From: Augochlora pura
Lineage: Eukaryota > Arthropoda > Insecta > Hymenoptera > Halictidae
NCBI RefSeq assembly: GCF_028453695.1
Contig: NC_135780.1
Location: 1,798,001 to 1,862,000 of the forward strand
Direction: 5' to 3'
DNA: 64,000 nucleotides
This document shows positions 1 to 11,956 of the stretch, piece by piece. Position 1 is the first letter of the stretch. Each line of letters opens with the position of its first letter. Both the position numbers and the translations under genes were made by a program. The notes under the pieces are model-generated. The model was not told the origin of the DNA, did no database searches, and was given only the letters and a program-made list of their open reading frames with translations.

Positions 1-136
1 TGTATTTCTGGACGTAAACACTGCAATTGCAGAGATAAGGCAAAAGTTCTTGGCAGTCGACTATAGTCGACGCTCGGCCGTGTGCGTTCATATCACGGCC
101 GTCGACTATAGTCGACACTCGTACCGAAGTGGTTAA
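1..136. mobile_element. right part of a TTAA element (truncated by the window start)
   Basis: Two perfect palindromes GTCGACTATAGTCGAC (56-71 and 101-116) flank a smaller inverted pair (CGGCCGTG and CACGGCCG). The unit ends GTACCGAAGTGGTTAA at 136. This is the layout of the other TTAA MITEs, but the left end is outside the window. Confidence 0.45.
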
Positions 137-593
137 CACTTCCAGTAGCGATTGAACGAACGATTAGGATAGATGTACCGATTGTGGCTAGGGCATCTTG
201 TCTGGTCATCTCTTTTATTATTCATATTTTCTTACTCGAAGTTAGCTGCGGTTCCTAATGACGATACTGTCACTGGTGTCTCTAGTGGACTATTATAATA
301 AACTATTTTCAGTAAAGAACCTGTGGAATCGAATGGTTGTTTTACGACGTTTTTTAGGCGAACAGGAATGGTACCAAAGTTTTGAGCAGAAGGACGAATT
401 TCTGTATTTTATGAAAATTTCTACATCTAAGGTACGGAACTTTGATCAGGGTTCAGGTATACCTGTAAGTATGCTAGGCACAAAAATGCGTACTGTCGCC
501 CAGCTTACTAGTTCTTCTGTACAGTCCGTCTTATTCGTATCGTGCACCTGTCGGTATGATTTTAGTTCTTCCACCGTATCTTCCTATCAACCT
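137..593. other. non-coding, nothing recognised
   Basis: A 130-codon open frame starts at 258 but runs into the MITE at 594 and shows no domain or codon bias, so I do not call it. Confidence 0.6.
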
Positions 594-832
594 TTAACCC
601 TTTGCACTCGGTTGTCCTCTCTCAGGGGACATCGTAATTCTAGTAAATGATTAAACATTAAAGTTTATTAGCTATTTGCAACTATTTCTCGATGTCTACA
701 AATTCATATAAATCGAATATTGTTATAACAATATTATATATACATATATACATATATATCGTATATAATAATATAAATGTTTATAAGCGCTGGTAGGTAA
801 CATCCATGATGGCGCCGAGTGCACAAGGTTAA
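594..832. mobile_element. TTAA-MITE family E, copy 1
   Basis: Bordered by TTAA at 594 and 829. It starts CCCTTTGCACTCGGTTGTCC and ends GGCGCCGAGTGCACAAGG. CCTCTCTCAGGGGAC just inside the left end forms a short hairpin. The interior is AT-rich. It closely matches the copy at 3978. Confidence 0.85.
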
Positions 833-945
833 ATATAATTATTTACACTGGTTTTTACACTGCACGAGTGTTTTATTCCATACAACCCCTCAACGCAAAG
901 AACTAGTACACAAATGGTCTCAAACGGTGAAAAATTCGTGTACTA

Positions 946-1197
946 TTAACCCCATGTCGTACTTTAACGAGTCAGACTCGTGACGGAGATTTCTAGTAAT
1001 AAGTTATTAGGTACGAATATTCATCCGTTCCTTCAACTGGGAATAAAATTTTATTCTCTCGTTACCAATATTCAAACATTCAAGTAGACACAAGCACACG
1101 ATAAATATAAAATTTCCTTTTTCATCTAAGAATTTAGTACGATCGAAGAAATTCTAATCGTACAATTTCTAAAGAAAATGGCACGGCAAGGGGTTAA
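946..1197 (+). mobile_element. TTAA-MITE family B2, copy 1
   Basis: TTAA borders at 946 and 1194. It starts CCCCATGTCGTACTTTAACG, carries ACGAGTCAGACTCGT, and ends ATGGCACGGCAAGGGG. At 252 bp it is the usual B2 size. Confidence 0.88.
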
Positions 1198-1253
1198 AAT
1201 CCTACTATACCCTACTATTAAAATTTGCACATTTCCTTCGCGGTACAAGACTT

Positions 1254-1572
1254 ATAACCCATTCGCTGCCAAGGACGAGTATACTCGTCTTTGGCAGAGT
1301 GTCACGCATTACCAGGACGAGTATACTCGTCCTACTTTAAATATATTATAACATGCAGGCTTTTGAATTAGCAAATTTGCCAACAACAACAACAACAACA
1401 TTGCCAACGACGAGTATACTCGTTTTTGGTTTTCTGCTTCTAAATGATTTTGTATGATAATATATGTGCTCTTACGAAGAAATAACAGGGTTTCGGTAAA
1501 CAATAGCACTCAAAATATAAATGGCAATGGGAATGACTTCATATAATTTAGGCTTAGCAGCGAATGGGTTAA
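1254..1572. mobile_element. TTAA-MITE family J
   Basis: Ends are CCCATTCGCTGCC and GGCTTAGCAGCGAATGGG, flanked by ATAA (1254) and TTAA (1569). Just inside the left end is a long near-perfect hairpin around GACGAGTATACTCGTC (1274-1289). The same palindrome recurs at 1316-1331 and near 1409-1423. A (CAA)n run lies at 1382-1399. Confidence 0.8.
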
Positions 1573-3134
1573 ACTAGCCGCGCTGAAAAATTCCTATAAA
1601 TCCTAAACGTAGCCAGAACCGGTACTCGTACCTCGCATTCGCTCGGGCAAATTCACGGTGACTCTGAAGCGTGCGACTCCGGGAGCGCGACGATCGACGG
1701 GGGTACTTGTTACATTTTTCAAATCGCGAAATTCGAGTCGATTTCTCAGGTACCGTATTACTAGGGGATTTCCGTGGATACTCCTGGGGGGAGAGAAGGG
1801 GGGGGGGGGGGGGGCGTGGGGTAGAAGAGCCGGCCGGGAACGGGAAGGTAGAATCCAATAAAAGCACCGGACTCTCGAAACCCTTGGCCGGCTTCGAAAT
1901 TGGATATTTCGTCGTCCTCGCGGCCCCGATATCGAACCGGCGAGGCTGCGGCGCGGCTGCGGCGCGGCGCGGCGGCCTCTTGTCGCTGATTTCCGAACGG
2001 CGAAGCCGGAAGTCTGCGTTCCGGCCACTCCTTCTTCATCGATCCTCCGGCGACGTCGTTGGCTCGGTGTTCTTATCGGGACGACAGAGGAATCGCCGGT
2101 TTTTCGTTTCGACGTCGGCCGAGCTAATTCTTTTGGACGTCGATCGGACGGCCGCCTGCGGGCCGCCCGATGAATATCCTGCCGGCTGCTGCAGGAAATT
2201 ACGTCCGAGTCGACCGCTCCCACTCTATCTAACGTTATTCTTAATGATTCGCCGGTTGTCCGACCTGTTATCCGGCGATTACGGTCTCGGGTTTGTCTCT
2301 TGAACCACGTTGCCGCAAGAACGTTTCGATAGAGGCATGTAGCGCCCAGTCGTGCGCACAAGAGAAAGTCTCTTCTTCGTGCAAACAACGAACGTAATTT
2401 ACGACTCTCGTTCGACGAAGCTATTTTTGAGTCGACATTTTCCAGATCTTTGCAACGCATGTTTGTTAGAGTCTTGTCCGAAGGTCCTCAATAGCAAACA
2501 GAGACCGTCGTAAATTAAGGGATTATCTGAAGGGCACTTGGGCCGGACGCGCATCGACTTTCGTGCACGTGGGTCCGGCGCGGGTGGCCTGAAGAAAAGT
2601 CCCACGTTCGCACGGTAAAACGCATCCCCTCCGGTCACCTCGCCGTTCCGAAAACAAGTACGCCACGGACGTAAGGAGTAGGCGGTGATACGGAAAAACG
2701 AACAGCACTGATTGGAAAATACCCAACGCGCGGGTTAGCCAATCAGGGTTGTTTCGGAATTTTACCAGGGCAAGCGCGAAGTTATAGTTTTTAAGAAAGA
2801 CACTTGGTTACGACGTGTCCTACGATAAATGTCGTGAAAGAGCACTCTCCGTGAGGACATACCGAGTCAGTTAGCCAGCGGAGAAATATTGTATATTTGT
2901 ATATATTAGTAAAAAACAGTAACTTCACATCGCGTACAATGAATTCACCTATCTACCCACAGACACGAGAAATGCGGCTATTTCGAACGTCCGTGAAGGG
3001 TTCAGCAACTTTGCAATGGACAGCGTCGCATTTTGATTTGGAATTGCGCGTCCATGAAAATTCTGAACTTTTAACAGCAAGGTTAAATTGTTAGCTATTT
3101 ACAGTGATTGTCAAGCGAGGGTCGACTGTGATCT
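1573..3134. other. GC-rich then mixed non-coding DNA
   Basis: The first 600 bp are very GC-rich with a G homopolymer at 1799-1814. Long open frames on both strands here are arginine-rich and overlap each other in several frames, which is what stop-poor GC-rich DNA gives. From about 2750 the sequence becomes AT-richer. No gene or repeat was recognised. Confidence 0.6.
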
Positions 3135-3207
3135 TTCACTTCTTGCGCTACAATAACGAGTCAGACTCGTGGCGAAGATTTCGTGGAAGATCTACTGAAT
3201 ATAGATG

Positions 3208-3473
3208 TTAACCCTTTGCACTCGAGTGGCGACCATGCGGCGCCGTTAAAATTGCTGTAACACGTTCCAAAATTATTCTTATAAATATCTCCGAAACTTA
3301 GATTGAAAATTTTGAAAATTTTGAAAAATTTGTTAAACGTGTCATTGTTATATGAGTGACGAGACTCAATTTCATATGCATAGAATGAGTTTTGTTATAT
3401 AAAATGGAAATACTAGAAGCCAGAAAAATTATTTCAGATTTCCAGTTAAGACCCCTTCGAGTGCAAAGAGTAA
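3208..3473. mobile_element. TTAA-MITE family A, copy 1 (nested)
   Basis: Starts TTAACCCTTTGCACTCGAGT and ends CTTCGAGTGCAAAGAG, with the last border changed to GTAA. The hairpin GTGGCGACCATGCGGCGCC lies just inside the left end. Confidence 0.85.
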
Positions 3474-3604
3474 ATATTGTAAATCGAGTATAATATCTTG
3501 TAAATTGAAATAAAATTGAATTCTTCTGTTATCAAAGTATAGAAACGAAGGTAAATAAAGACAATGCAGGAAACAAAAATTGTCTGGTCCTGTTAGGAAA
3601 ATGA

Positions 3605-3855
3605 TTGACCCTTTGCCGTACTTTGACGTGTCTGATTCGTGATTATGATTTCTAACAATAACCTATTAAGTACGAATGTTATTTCGTCTTTTTAAGTTGA
3701 AATAAAATTCTGTCTTTTTGCCAGTAATATTTAAGCACTGAAGTAATTGTAAACACGCTATAAATATTAATTTTATTTCTCCTCTAAGAAATTATTCCAA
3801 TGGAAAATTATTTAATCATTGTAACTGCGAAGATAAAAGTACTGCATGGGGTTAA
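3605..3855 (+). mobile_element. TTAA-MITE family B2, copy 2 (nested)
   Basis: Starts TTGACCCTTTGCCGTACTTT and ends AAGTACTGCATGGGGTTAA. The usual palindrome is degenerate (GACGTGTCTGATTCGTG). It is 251 bp and inserted in the B host of 3135-3911. Confidence 0.83.
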
Positions 3856-3977
3856 CGACGAATAAGTGCAAATCGTCACAGCATGAAAAGAACTATAATG
3901 CAAGGTGTCAATAAGAACTCGAAAATAGACAAAGGGCTTCATTAAAGTCCAAACAACTCAAAGAAATTACTGTACCT

Positions 3978-4217
3978 TTAACCCTTTGCACTCGGCTGTC
4001 CCCTCTCAGGGGACATCGTAATTCTAGTATATGACTAAACATTAAAGTTTATTAGCGATTTGCAATTATTTTTCGATATCTACAAATTCATATAAATCGA
4101 ATATTATTATAACAATGTTATATATACATATACATATATCGTATACTATATAATAATATTATTGTTTATAAGCGCTGGCACGTAACATCCACGATGGCGC
4201 CGAGTGCTAAGGGTTAA
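3978..4217. mobile_element. TTAA-MITE family E, copy 2
   Basis: TTAA borders, left end CCCTTTGCACTCGGCTGTCC, right end GGCGCCGAGTGCTAAGGG. The hairpin GTCCCCTCTCAGGGGAC is perfect here. It is 240 bp and highly similar to 594-832. Confidence 0.88.
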
Positions 4218-5530
4218 ATTCCAATTCCGACAGCAAGTCCTGCGGAAAAGTGATCGACGGCGAAGCTTCCTCTCCGTCCGCGTGTTTTTTAAACCGTTCC
4301 GTTCGTTGAATCCTCTCCGCGCGCGCGCGGGCGAATTCTTTCGTAGCCTTTGCCGAGGCGAATGAAATAAGGGCAGCCTTTGATCGGCCGAAGTAGAATA
4401 GGACGCTTCAACGTGAGAGAAAGGCGAGTAGAATAGGGAGGAGTGGTCGCAGTCGGACAAGCGGAATAGAACAGCTCCCGCGGAGAAGAAAGTTGAACCG
4501 AATAAAGGACGAATAAAGGACAGGACTAACGAAATAAATCAATTTGATCCGAGCGGATAGAATGGAGGAAGAACGCTCGGCCGGAAAAAAGTAACGGGAG
4601 TAGGTTCCGTCGAGAGGGCCGGCAAAAATGGAAGTGAAAATTCGCCGGGTGAATTTCGCGCGTCTGAATTTTCCCAGGGTCTCCGCTACTTTTTCTCGCC
4701 GGAAGTTTTTTCACGCTGGCGCGCCGCACGAGAAAGGAGCCGGCCCCGCGCGCATCCCCCATTACGTTCCCCAGGCGAGGAGCAGACGAAACCTGACACG
4801 CGCAATATGTTTCCAAGGGGTGGACAGGGGGGGGGGGGGGGGGGAAGGAAAAAAAAGAGAGGAGAAAAGCGCGCGCTCGTGTTCGCGTGACGCGTGCGAA
4901 CCGGGACGCATAAATTGTCAACGGAGAAGCCTGGAAATCGGACTCTGGTTTCCGCCGTCGAGGGTGGGCCGGTCTCGCGATTCCCGGTAATTGAGCGGCC
5001 CGCGCCGCGTAATTAGAAACGGTGTCGCGTGGCGCAAAGCGGCGCGAAGCGACGCGAAGCGGCTGCCCGGGACCGCCGCGCGCGCGACGCGCTACGACAA
5101 AGTAGCATGAGAGCCGGCCCTCCGCGCGGTCGTTCCGATTGTATTTTTCCGTCGTGCCCGACGTGCCTGACAAACTCGAAAGTACGTATCTCCATCTTCG
5201 TTGCAAACATTTTCTACCGCGGGCGTACGCGATTATGGCCGGGCTGAAACAAAGTCATTACGTCTCGCTGATTTTGCTCGTTTTCAGATAAGGATAATGG
5301 CCCTTTGGTTGCCACGCCACTAACTGCGAAACTTGTACGTACGACAAGTTCTAATGACATCAATTACTTCGTTAGCGTTCTTTTAGCGGATCTAATAAAG
5401 CTGGGAAAACGTAACAGGTTACAGATTGATAATCGAGTCTGAGTAAATTTCTGAACACACAGGAATTTTTGTTATTTCATGATGCAGAGAATGCATATCC
5501 TCGTGCATTGTTTTATCTGCCATAAACTTG
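4218..5530. other. GC-rich non-coding DNA
   Basis: Contains a G homopolymer at 4828-4842 and CG-rich simple repeats near 5030-5100. Open frames are arginine- and alanine-rich in several frames at once, with no domain. No gene was recognised. Confidence 0.6.
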
Positions 5531-5813
5531 TTAACCCTTTGGCTAAGGCAGACTTCGGCACGACCGTAGTTTTTCGTTGGACGTGCATTTCTGAGGAAGT
5601 ATATTAAAATATTCGAAATATTGAATTCTGTTACATTAAACCAATATTACTTGAAGTTAACAATAATTTCAAGCTTTTTTTACAATATATAATTAATCAG
5701 ATTTGATAATAAACGGGGTCGAAATTCGATCTTGACGCCTATTGGCGCCTACAGTACCGGGAAGCCAACATGTCTCGGACGCCAATAGGCGCCAACAGTA
5801 GTCAAAGGGTTAA
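5531..5813 (-). mobile_element. TTAA-MITE family C, copy 1
   Basis: Starts TTAACCCTTTGGCTAAGGCA and ends CAACAGTAGTCAAAGGGTTAA. Near the right end GGCGCCTACAG and GGCGCCAACAG, with CCAATAGGCG between, give the family's hairpin. It is 283 bp. Confidence 0.87.
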
Positions 5814-6340
5814 ATAGGAGCTGCTAGCGCTGAAAGTTTCTCTTTCTACGATAGGTCTATCAGTTCCATTATTATTTTTCCTCTATTATTAGGCTCAACT
5901 AATAATCTTAAAAGATATTATTAAATTATACTATGCAAAATACATACGAAAACCATAGCGTATAATATTGTGTCTACTGTCCATCGTAAAGTCAACGAGA
6001 GCTGTAAATCTTTGCGCAGAAAACGTAACTGAGCAAATTCGAGTAACGTTAGCAAGGAAAATGCTACGAAATCGAATCTCTTATTACGAGGAAATAGATG
6101 TTACCCTTAGCCCCTTGCACTACGATTCCTTTCAAGTTGATTAACATTTATTTATCCGTAATATATCCTTTATAAGGCCAGGCAATTTTTATTTCTTTTA
6201 TTATTTTATGCGCTTTCGTTTCCTGACTTTGATAAACGGAAGAATTTATTTATATTTCGATATAGTGGAAATTAATAACATTAATATTTATTGAATCTTG
6301 CATGACATCTGTATCACGAATCTGACTCGTTATTATAGTA

Positions 6341-7014
6341 CACTCCCAAAGAAAAAGATAGCACACGCGTGCTATCTTTAATTTCTTGGGTTATAATTAT
6401 GGTACAGGATATGTACTAATGGTACAGAAAGACTACCTTCTATTAATATGTAAACACGCATGTACACACATTTTAACTTTAACAATTTATTTTACGCATC
6501 CGCGAAAGCCGCTATAGCGGTGCTCAGTGCCTAAGAGGTTAAATATCATTGAGAATTGTTGGGGATTATTATTAAGAGCTGTCTACGCAGAAAGTAGACA
6601 ATTTGAAAATTTAAATGACTTAAAAATCAGTATTAAATAGGAATGGAAAAATTGATCACAATCTTCAATTAAAGTACTATATAAATCCTTACTAAAAAGA
6701 ATGATAGAAGTAATTGAGAACCACGGAGGTTCCACACATTATTGAACACAGGTACAGTTATATCATTTTCATATTTGCCTATATTAAAATTTATATAATA
6801 TGGAATATTTTTCAGATGTGCTATCATTTTGTCTGTATTCATTTGGGTATTTTTATTTTTACCACGAGAATTCGTTGAAGAAAAGTCAATAAAAGCTATG
6901 TTTACATATTAGTAGAAGGTAGTATTTCTGTATCAATGGCACATTTCCTGTACCACAATTATAACGCGAGAAATTAAAGATAGCACGCGCGTGCTATCTT
7001 TTTCTTTGGGAGTG
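6341..7014. mobile_element. TA-flanked non-autonomous transposon with long inverted repeats
   Basis: The ends are CACTCCCAAAGAAAAAGATA and its complement, flanked by TA at 6339-6340 and 7015-7016. The inverted repeats are long (about 120 bp), passing through GATAGCACACGCGTGCTATC, GGTTATAATTATGGTACAGG and CTACCTTCTATTAATATGTA. At the right end GATAGCACGCGCGTGCTATC is a perfect 20-nt palindrome. There is no transposase ORF. The element sits inside a family B MITE and carries a family F fragment. Confidence 0.88.
6455..6542. mobile_element. family F TTAA-MITE end inside the TA-flanked element
   Basis: ATCCGCGAAAGCCGCTATAG leading to CCTAAGAGGTTAA matches, in reverse, the palindrome-bearing end of family F. 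The palindrome is CCGCTATAGCGG (6509-6520). The second end is not clear. Confidence 0.55.
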
Positions 7015-7027
7015 TATAAGGGGTTAA

Positions 7028-9054
7028 ACGATAGGCACTGTTACCTATCTGCAGCTCTCCTCCATTTTCCCCTCCGCAACGTTGTCGCAGGATTCGGTCG
7101 CGCGATTGGATCGCCATCTTTTTCCTCGACACGGCAAATCGCGTGCGAATTCTGGCGAAATCTTGGCTGGAAACGGAACAAAGACACCGAGATTAAGGCA
7201 TAGAGTAAGAGAAAGAAAGAGAGAGAGAGAGAGAGAATCGTCGCGGCTGGCGGTAGTTTTCGAGGTCTAATAACGCGAAGCCTGAGCGCTGTTGCGGCCG
7301 AGCGGACTATCGCGGCAGATATCCGAGCGGATACGCGTGCCGGGGAACTTTTGTTGCGGAACTCTCTGCGGAACGAACGTCGTAAAGCCGCTTACGTATT
7401 GCGCCGCTACTCAGACGCGATTCCGTGCACGCTCCGGCTAGCGGGGACCCTCTGCCAGAACCGTCGACCTACATTTCAGCGCGGACCATCTCGCGCCGCC
7501 GTCTTCCCGCCGACGAAGTCGAACGGGTTCGCTCTCTTCCGGACAATTACGAATCTCGAGCGAAGTCGGGGCTTCCGAAACTTCCGCGAACGCGTGCAGA
7601 TCCGTCGAAATCGGGTCCTGCGTCCGAGACAGATTGGTCCTTGCGAACGCGGTTCGCGCGGCAACGCGTTCCGCGCGGTGTTGTTGCCGCGAATCGATCG
7701 GCATGGAAATCTTGCGTTTAATCCGTGGAGTAGCATCGAACCGCGGACCAGATTCCCCGGGGGGGGAAAGTCGAAGAAAGAGAAGGTTCGCTGTGGAGAA
7801 AGTCCATTACGTTGAATATTAAAGTGGAACGGAGGAGATCCCCTTATCCCGAAGTTTTCGCCGCGGAGAACTTTCCCAGAAATCCGCTAAATGAAATATT
7901 CGCGACGGTGGAGCGCTTCCGCGGTGGAGAATGACCGTCGAGAAGGTCCGGTTTGCGGGAACAAGCGAACTACGCGAGCCTATTTACGGAATAGCAAACT
8001 AAGCGGAAGATTATATCCCGGCGGTAGGAAAGAATAAAGTGCCCGGTGGAAATAGACCGGCGGTGTGTGTGCCACGCGGAGAAGCGTCGGCGTGGCAGCG
8101 GACGAGCCTAATCCGAGTCGAAGGTACGACCTGGCAGGGTACACATAGTCGGTCATAAAACGGCAGCGAAGTATCGCGCGGATGATCGAACCGTGTCTCC
8201 GAATGTTCGGTGGTTAAGCGGAGGGGCTTGCACGAAAGCAAAAGCGACGTCGTCGATGACGGAGAAACAGGGAACGGGACGGGATCGAATGGAGCGGGAT
8301 GGAATGGAACGGAACGAAAACGGGGGTGGCTCGGGAGCCGCGGCGGTGACCTAGAGATGTCACTGGGTTAGCGTGCCCATGGGCCATCCATAACCCTGAT
8401 ACCGGTGCCGGTGATACACACTCGGCTCTCTCTCTCTCTCTCTCTCCCTCTCTCTCTCTGGCCTGTCATAGGCTGGCATGCAGCCCTGCAGATACACCGG
8501 CGCGCCGCGGCGCATCTACATACGGACGTTTCGCGTTCCACTTAACCGTTCTTCTGCATCCTAGGCCTGCACGCAAAGCTTGAACCGCTTCCAATTGACA
8601 ACAGGCTCGATGCCGCGGTGCGCTCCGCGAACCAGCCATTCCTGGGATTAATGTCTCGACAGGATGCGACTCTCCGTGCTTTTACTCTTCTTCGGAGCTT
8701 TTGCTCCGAGGCTCTGATAGAAACGGTTCTCGTCGTACCTTCGTTCGCTCGTTCATTCCTTCGTCCACTCGTTCGCTCGTTCGCTCGTTCGCTCGTTCGC
8801 TCGTTCGCTCGTTCGTTCGTGCGTTCGTATGTCCACTCGGTTTCCTTTCGATCCGAGTCGCCGGGCCGTTTTCTTCCAGTTCTCAATTTTTAATCTCGGC
8901 TTTTAATCATCGGACTGTGCATCTTCCCATTCAGAGATATTAATGACGCTTCTGCTTCATTTCTGTCGGCGGCAACCATTTAGAAGACAGCCGCAATTTT
9001 TCTCTAGTTCCAGTGTTGCAAAGTAATCGACAAAAGTGGGCTATTCTCCGTGTA
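7028..9054. other. GC-rich non-coding DNA with microsatellites
   Basis: Includes a GA run at 7218-7237, a CT run at 8426-8459 and an imperfect GCTCGTTC array at about 8741-8822. Open frames around 7351-7822 overlap in several frames and are arginine-rich. No gene was recognised. Confidence 0.6.
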
Positions 9055-9425
9055 CAGTGGTGTGCATAACATAGACGCAGGGTAACTTTTACATTGGCAC
9101 CGATGTCTAAACGAACACTTAATAAAATATCGTATTTGTATATTTTTATATTTTGGTACTTCTAATGTATAGCTGTTGGAAATATATAAATGTTGGAAAT
9201 ATTGGAAGTATTGTATATAATATTAGAAATACAAATATGTAATAGTATTACATATTATTATACAAATATGTAATAGTATTACATATTATTATACAAATAT
9301 GTAATAGTAGAAATATGACAAATATATAATAGTAGAAATATTACAAATATATAATATGAGAATAATATAATATCGTATTTCGTTCAGTTTTTCCAAATAC
9401 ACGCGGTTATAAATTCACACCACTG
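9055..9425. mobile_element. TA-flanked MITE (Tc1/mariner-like ends)
   Basis: CAGTGGTGTGCATAA at the left and TTATAAATTCACACCACTG at the right are inverted, and both are bordered by TA (9053-9054 and 9426-9427). The interior is AT-rich with about four imperfect copies of ACAAATATGTAATAGTA near 9220-9350. There is no ORF. Confidence 0.8.
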
Positions 9426-10523
9426 TACCTTCACCCATTTTATTCGCGATTCCAGCCTGAGGCTGTTCTTTTGCCGTGGCTCTTCATTTTCTTGGAGTGC
9501 TTTTTTATATCCTTCCAAATTTTAATATTTTACTGAGTTTCTTTGTAGACTAATATTTCACTTTTCTGGCTTCTGAAAGCACTTTTTGGAGGAGACAAGG
9601 TTAACGTTTCTTAGAGATTTTTAAACGATTTATTAATACCTTTTGAATGCTTTTTTGAGAGTTCAATTATTTTCCATTAATATATTTTGTATACTAGTCT
9701 GATTAAAGTTCTCTGTCGTTTAAATTTTGTAGAAAAAGGTACAGAGCCGAAACTATCTCAACTACTTGGTCTTCTTACATCACATTGAAAATATCTTTTT
9801 TTAACGGATTTCCATTATTCACAGACTCGATGATCGTTCCATCTCCACAAATCAGAATCGATCCACCATTTCCCCCGGCAGTTCGTAAAATATTCTACGA
9901 GGAAGGAAGGATTAACCAACTTTCCGAAAGTTGCCGGATACTTTGTTAAACGACGAGCAACAGAGGCCAGAGAAATTAGTTCGGCATTGACAAAAGAATG
10001 ATCCGAGGCTGGTTTCCGATATGCCCGTTAAAAGAGCTATTAACAGGCTTTCCGGTTCGCAAAGTAGCATAATTTATCGACCGGAAGGCGTCACCCCGGC
10101 AAAGTTTCCGCTCCGGCCGCGAAACTTATCGGCCTGCCCGGAGCCCGAAATCCGTTCGCCTCGCCGGCGGCTGCCGCTATTCATCCGGTCTGCCGCCGTA
10201 TTCTATTTGTCCCGTCGATACGGCCCATAACAAAGCGATCGTTATTATAATCCCTCGCTCGAAGGAACACATGCACCGTTGATATATTAGCGTGCGCGCC
10301 GCGCGGCCGCCGGATCGATGGAACGAAATCGCTTAGCCGCGCGCGCGGCTCGCCGTGTTCCAGAAAATGGGGAAAACCCGAAAGCTGGGAAACGCGAGAG
10401 CGGACAAATTCCGGGAGACCGGTGATTCCGGGCCAGTAAACCGTTGCGCGCGCGAGCCGATCCACGCCGCGGGGGCGGACGCGGGTTTCGAGAGGGTAGC
10501 ATCGAAAAACGCATTTGCGAGTC

Positions 10524-10577
<54 letters not shown>

Positions 10578-11956
10578 GGGGGGGGGGGATGGAAATTTAT
10601 TCGAAGCGAGTCAGTCGAAAAAACGGGTTTCGTTTTAAAGCGTTTCCCCGGCGACGAGCAGACCGGAACAATAACCGTCGCTCGAACGGGACCGGCCAGG
10701 AACAATGATTCCCATTACCAGTCGCAGTTTTATTTAAAAGCCGGTCGCTCGGATAGCATTGTTTTTCGCGGCCGGCGCGGCGGACCGTGAATTCCTCGCG
10801 TTTTTCAATCCTCGCTACCCGATGATGCACCCACCCCTCCTCCTCCTCCTCCTCTTCTTCGTTTAAACACTCCTTACGAGCATTGTGCGACGCGATGGAA
10901 AAGCTCTTCGTATCGGAAACGCGCCGGCGTTCGATTACGCTTCGCGGATTCCTGTGCGCTCGCACGTGTTTCCACGGAAGCTGCGAACGCGTCCTCGCGG
11001 TTCAGCACGTTTTTCGAGATGGCGTGGATCGGCGACGTAGAGAAAAAACGGCCCCGGTCCGCAAAGGTGCGCGGATGTTTGGATGTTCTTTTATCACCTG
11101 CTCTGTATCACCTTATTCTGGAATGCTTTCGGCATCCATGCCAATTGGAAATGATTCGTTATCACAGTAGAACTTCGATTAGCCGAATCCAGTATTGATA
11201 CTTAATTTCTTTTTATTACTGTTAAATTGTTAGTACGACTGTTGGGGCGTCACGGCGTCGATCAGTAACAGCGACGAACTATGACGCTATAGGTGTGGAC
11301 TGTATTGAAATGTTGACTTGGAATTTCACTCACTTTTATTATTTAGCCTACTGTAATACACTTTGCTCTCAGGTTTAGAATTCTACACTAATTCGATTCT
11401 ATGTTCTATTTGATTCTGCAGTCTAATTGATTCTATAGTTTAAATGATTCTGCAGTCTAATTGATTCTATAGTTTAAATGATTCTGCAGTCTAATTGATT
11501 CTCATATTTTGACGTCGTACGAGCTTTTACGAAAGCTCGGTCGCAGGAGGAATTTGGTGGAAGTGGTAAAAAATCTAAAGTGGGGATCGGAAGAAACTCT
11601 GTGGTAGGGGGTGGTTTCGCAACGTTTGACAGGGATTTCCTCCAGGTCTGAATGAGGCGTAAAAATAGCTGCTCGCGGAACGGTCGCGAGCCTGCCTTGG
11701 GCCTTCAGGCCTCTGTCCGCGGAGCCCCTTTGGAAATCCCCGAGTTTTATGATGCCAGCGTTCGCTATTGAGACCGAGAACAAGAGATTGTAAACCGATT
11801 ACCACGCGTCGCGCGAAATATTAAAATTACTTGATGGTTCGGTTCCTCAAAAATAGCCTTTTACCATTACTAGCATCATATACTATAAATTGTCTTCATT
11901 GCTTGAAGATCGTCCTTGGGGCCCTATGCCCAGGACTCAACAACGACAGTCGAGAT
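9426..11956. other. non-coding DNA with GA microsatellite and a 34-bp minisatellite
   Basis: A GA array lies at 10528-10576, followed by a G homopolymer. A 34-bp tandem unit beginning TCTGCAGTCTAATTGATTCT occurs at 11415, 11449 and 11483. The rest shows no supportable gene. Confidence 0.6.

Larger units (their letters stand above)
3135..3911 (+). mobile_element. family B TTAA-MITE carrying two further MITEs
   Basis: The host begins TTCACTTCTTGCGCTACAAT with ACGAGTCAGACTCGT and ends TATAATGCAAGGTGTCAA, both ends degenerate. Family A (3208-3473) and family B2 (3605-3855) are inserted in it. The three host pieces align in order with an uninterrupted B element such as 41773-42024. Confidence 0.85.
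6107..7027 (-). mobile_element. family B TTAA-MITE split by the TA-flanked element
   Basis: It starts TTAGCCCCTTGCACTACGAT and ends AAGGGGTTAA. The left part carries the B hallmark ACGAATCTGACTCGT near its right side, and the last ~13 bp lie beyond the insert at 7015. Without the insert it is about 245 bp, the normal B size. The left TTAA has become TTAG. Confidence 0.85.

Noticed and set aside
1603..2460. 285-codon minus-strand open frame
   Set aside because: Arginine-rich, overlapped by long frames on both strands in GC-rich DNA, with no domain and no splice context.
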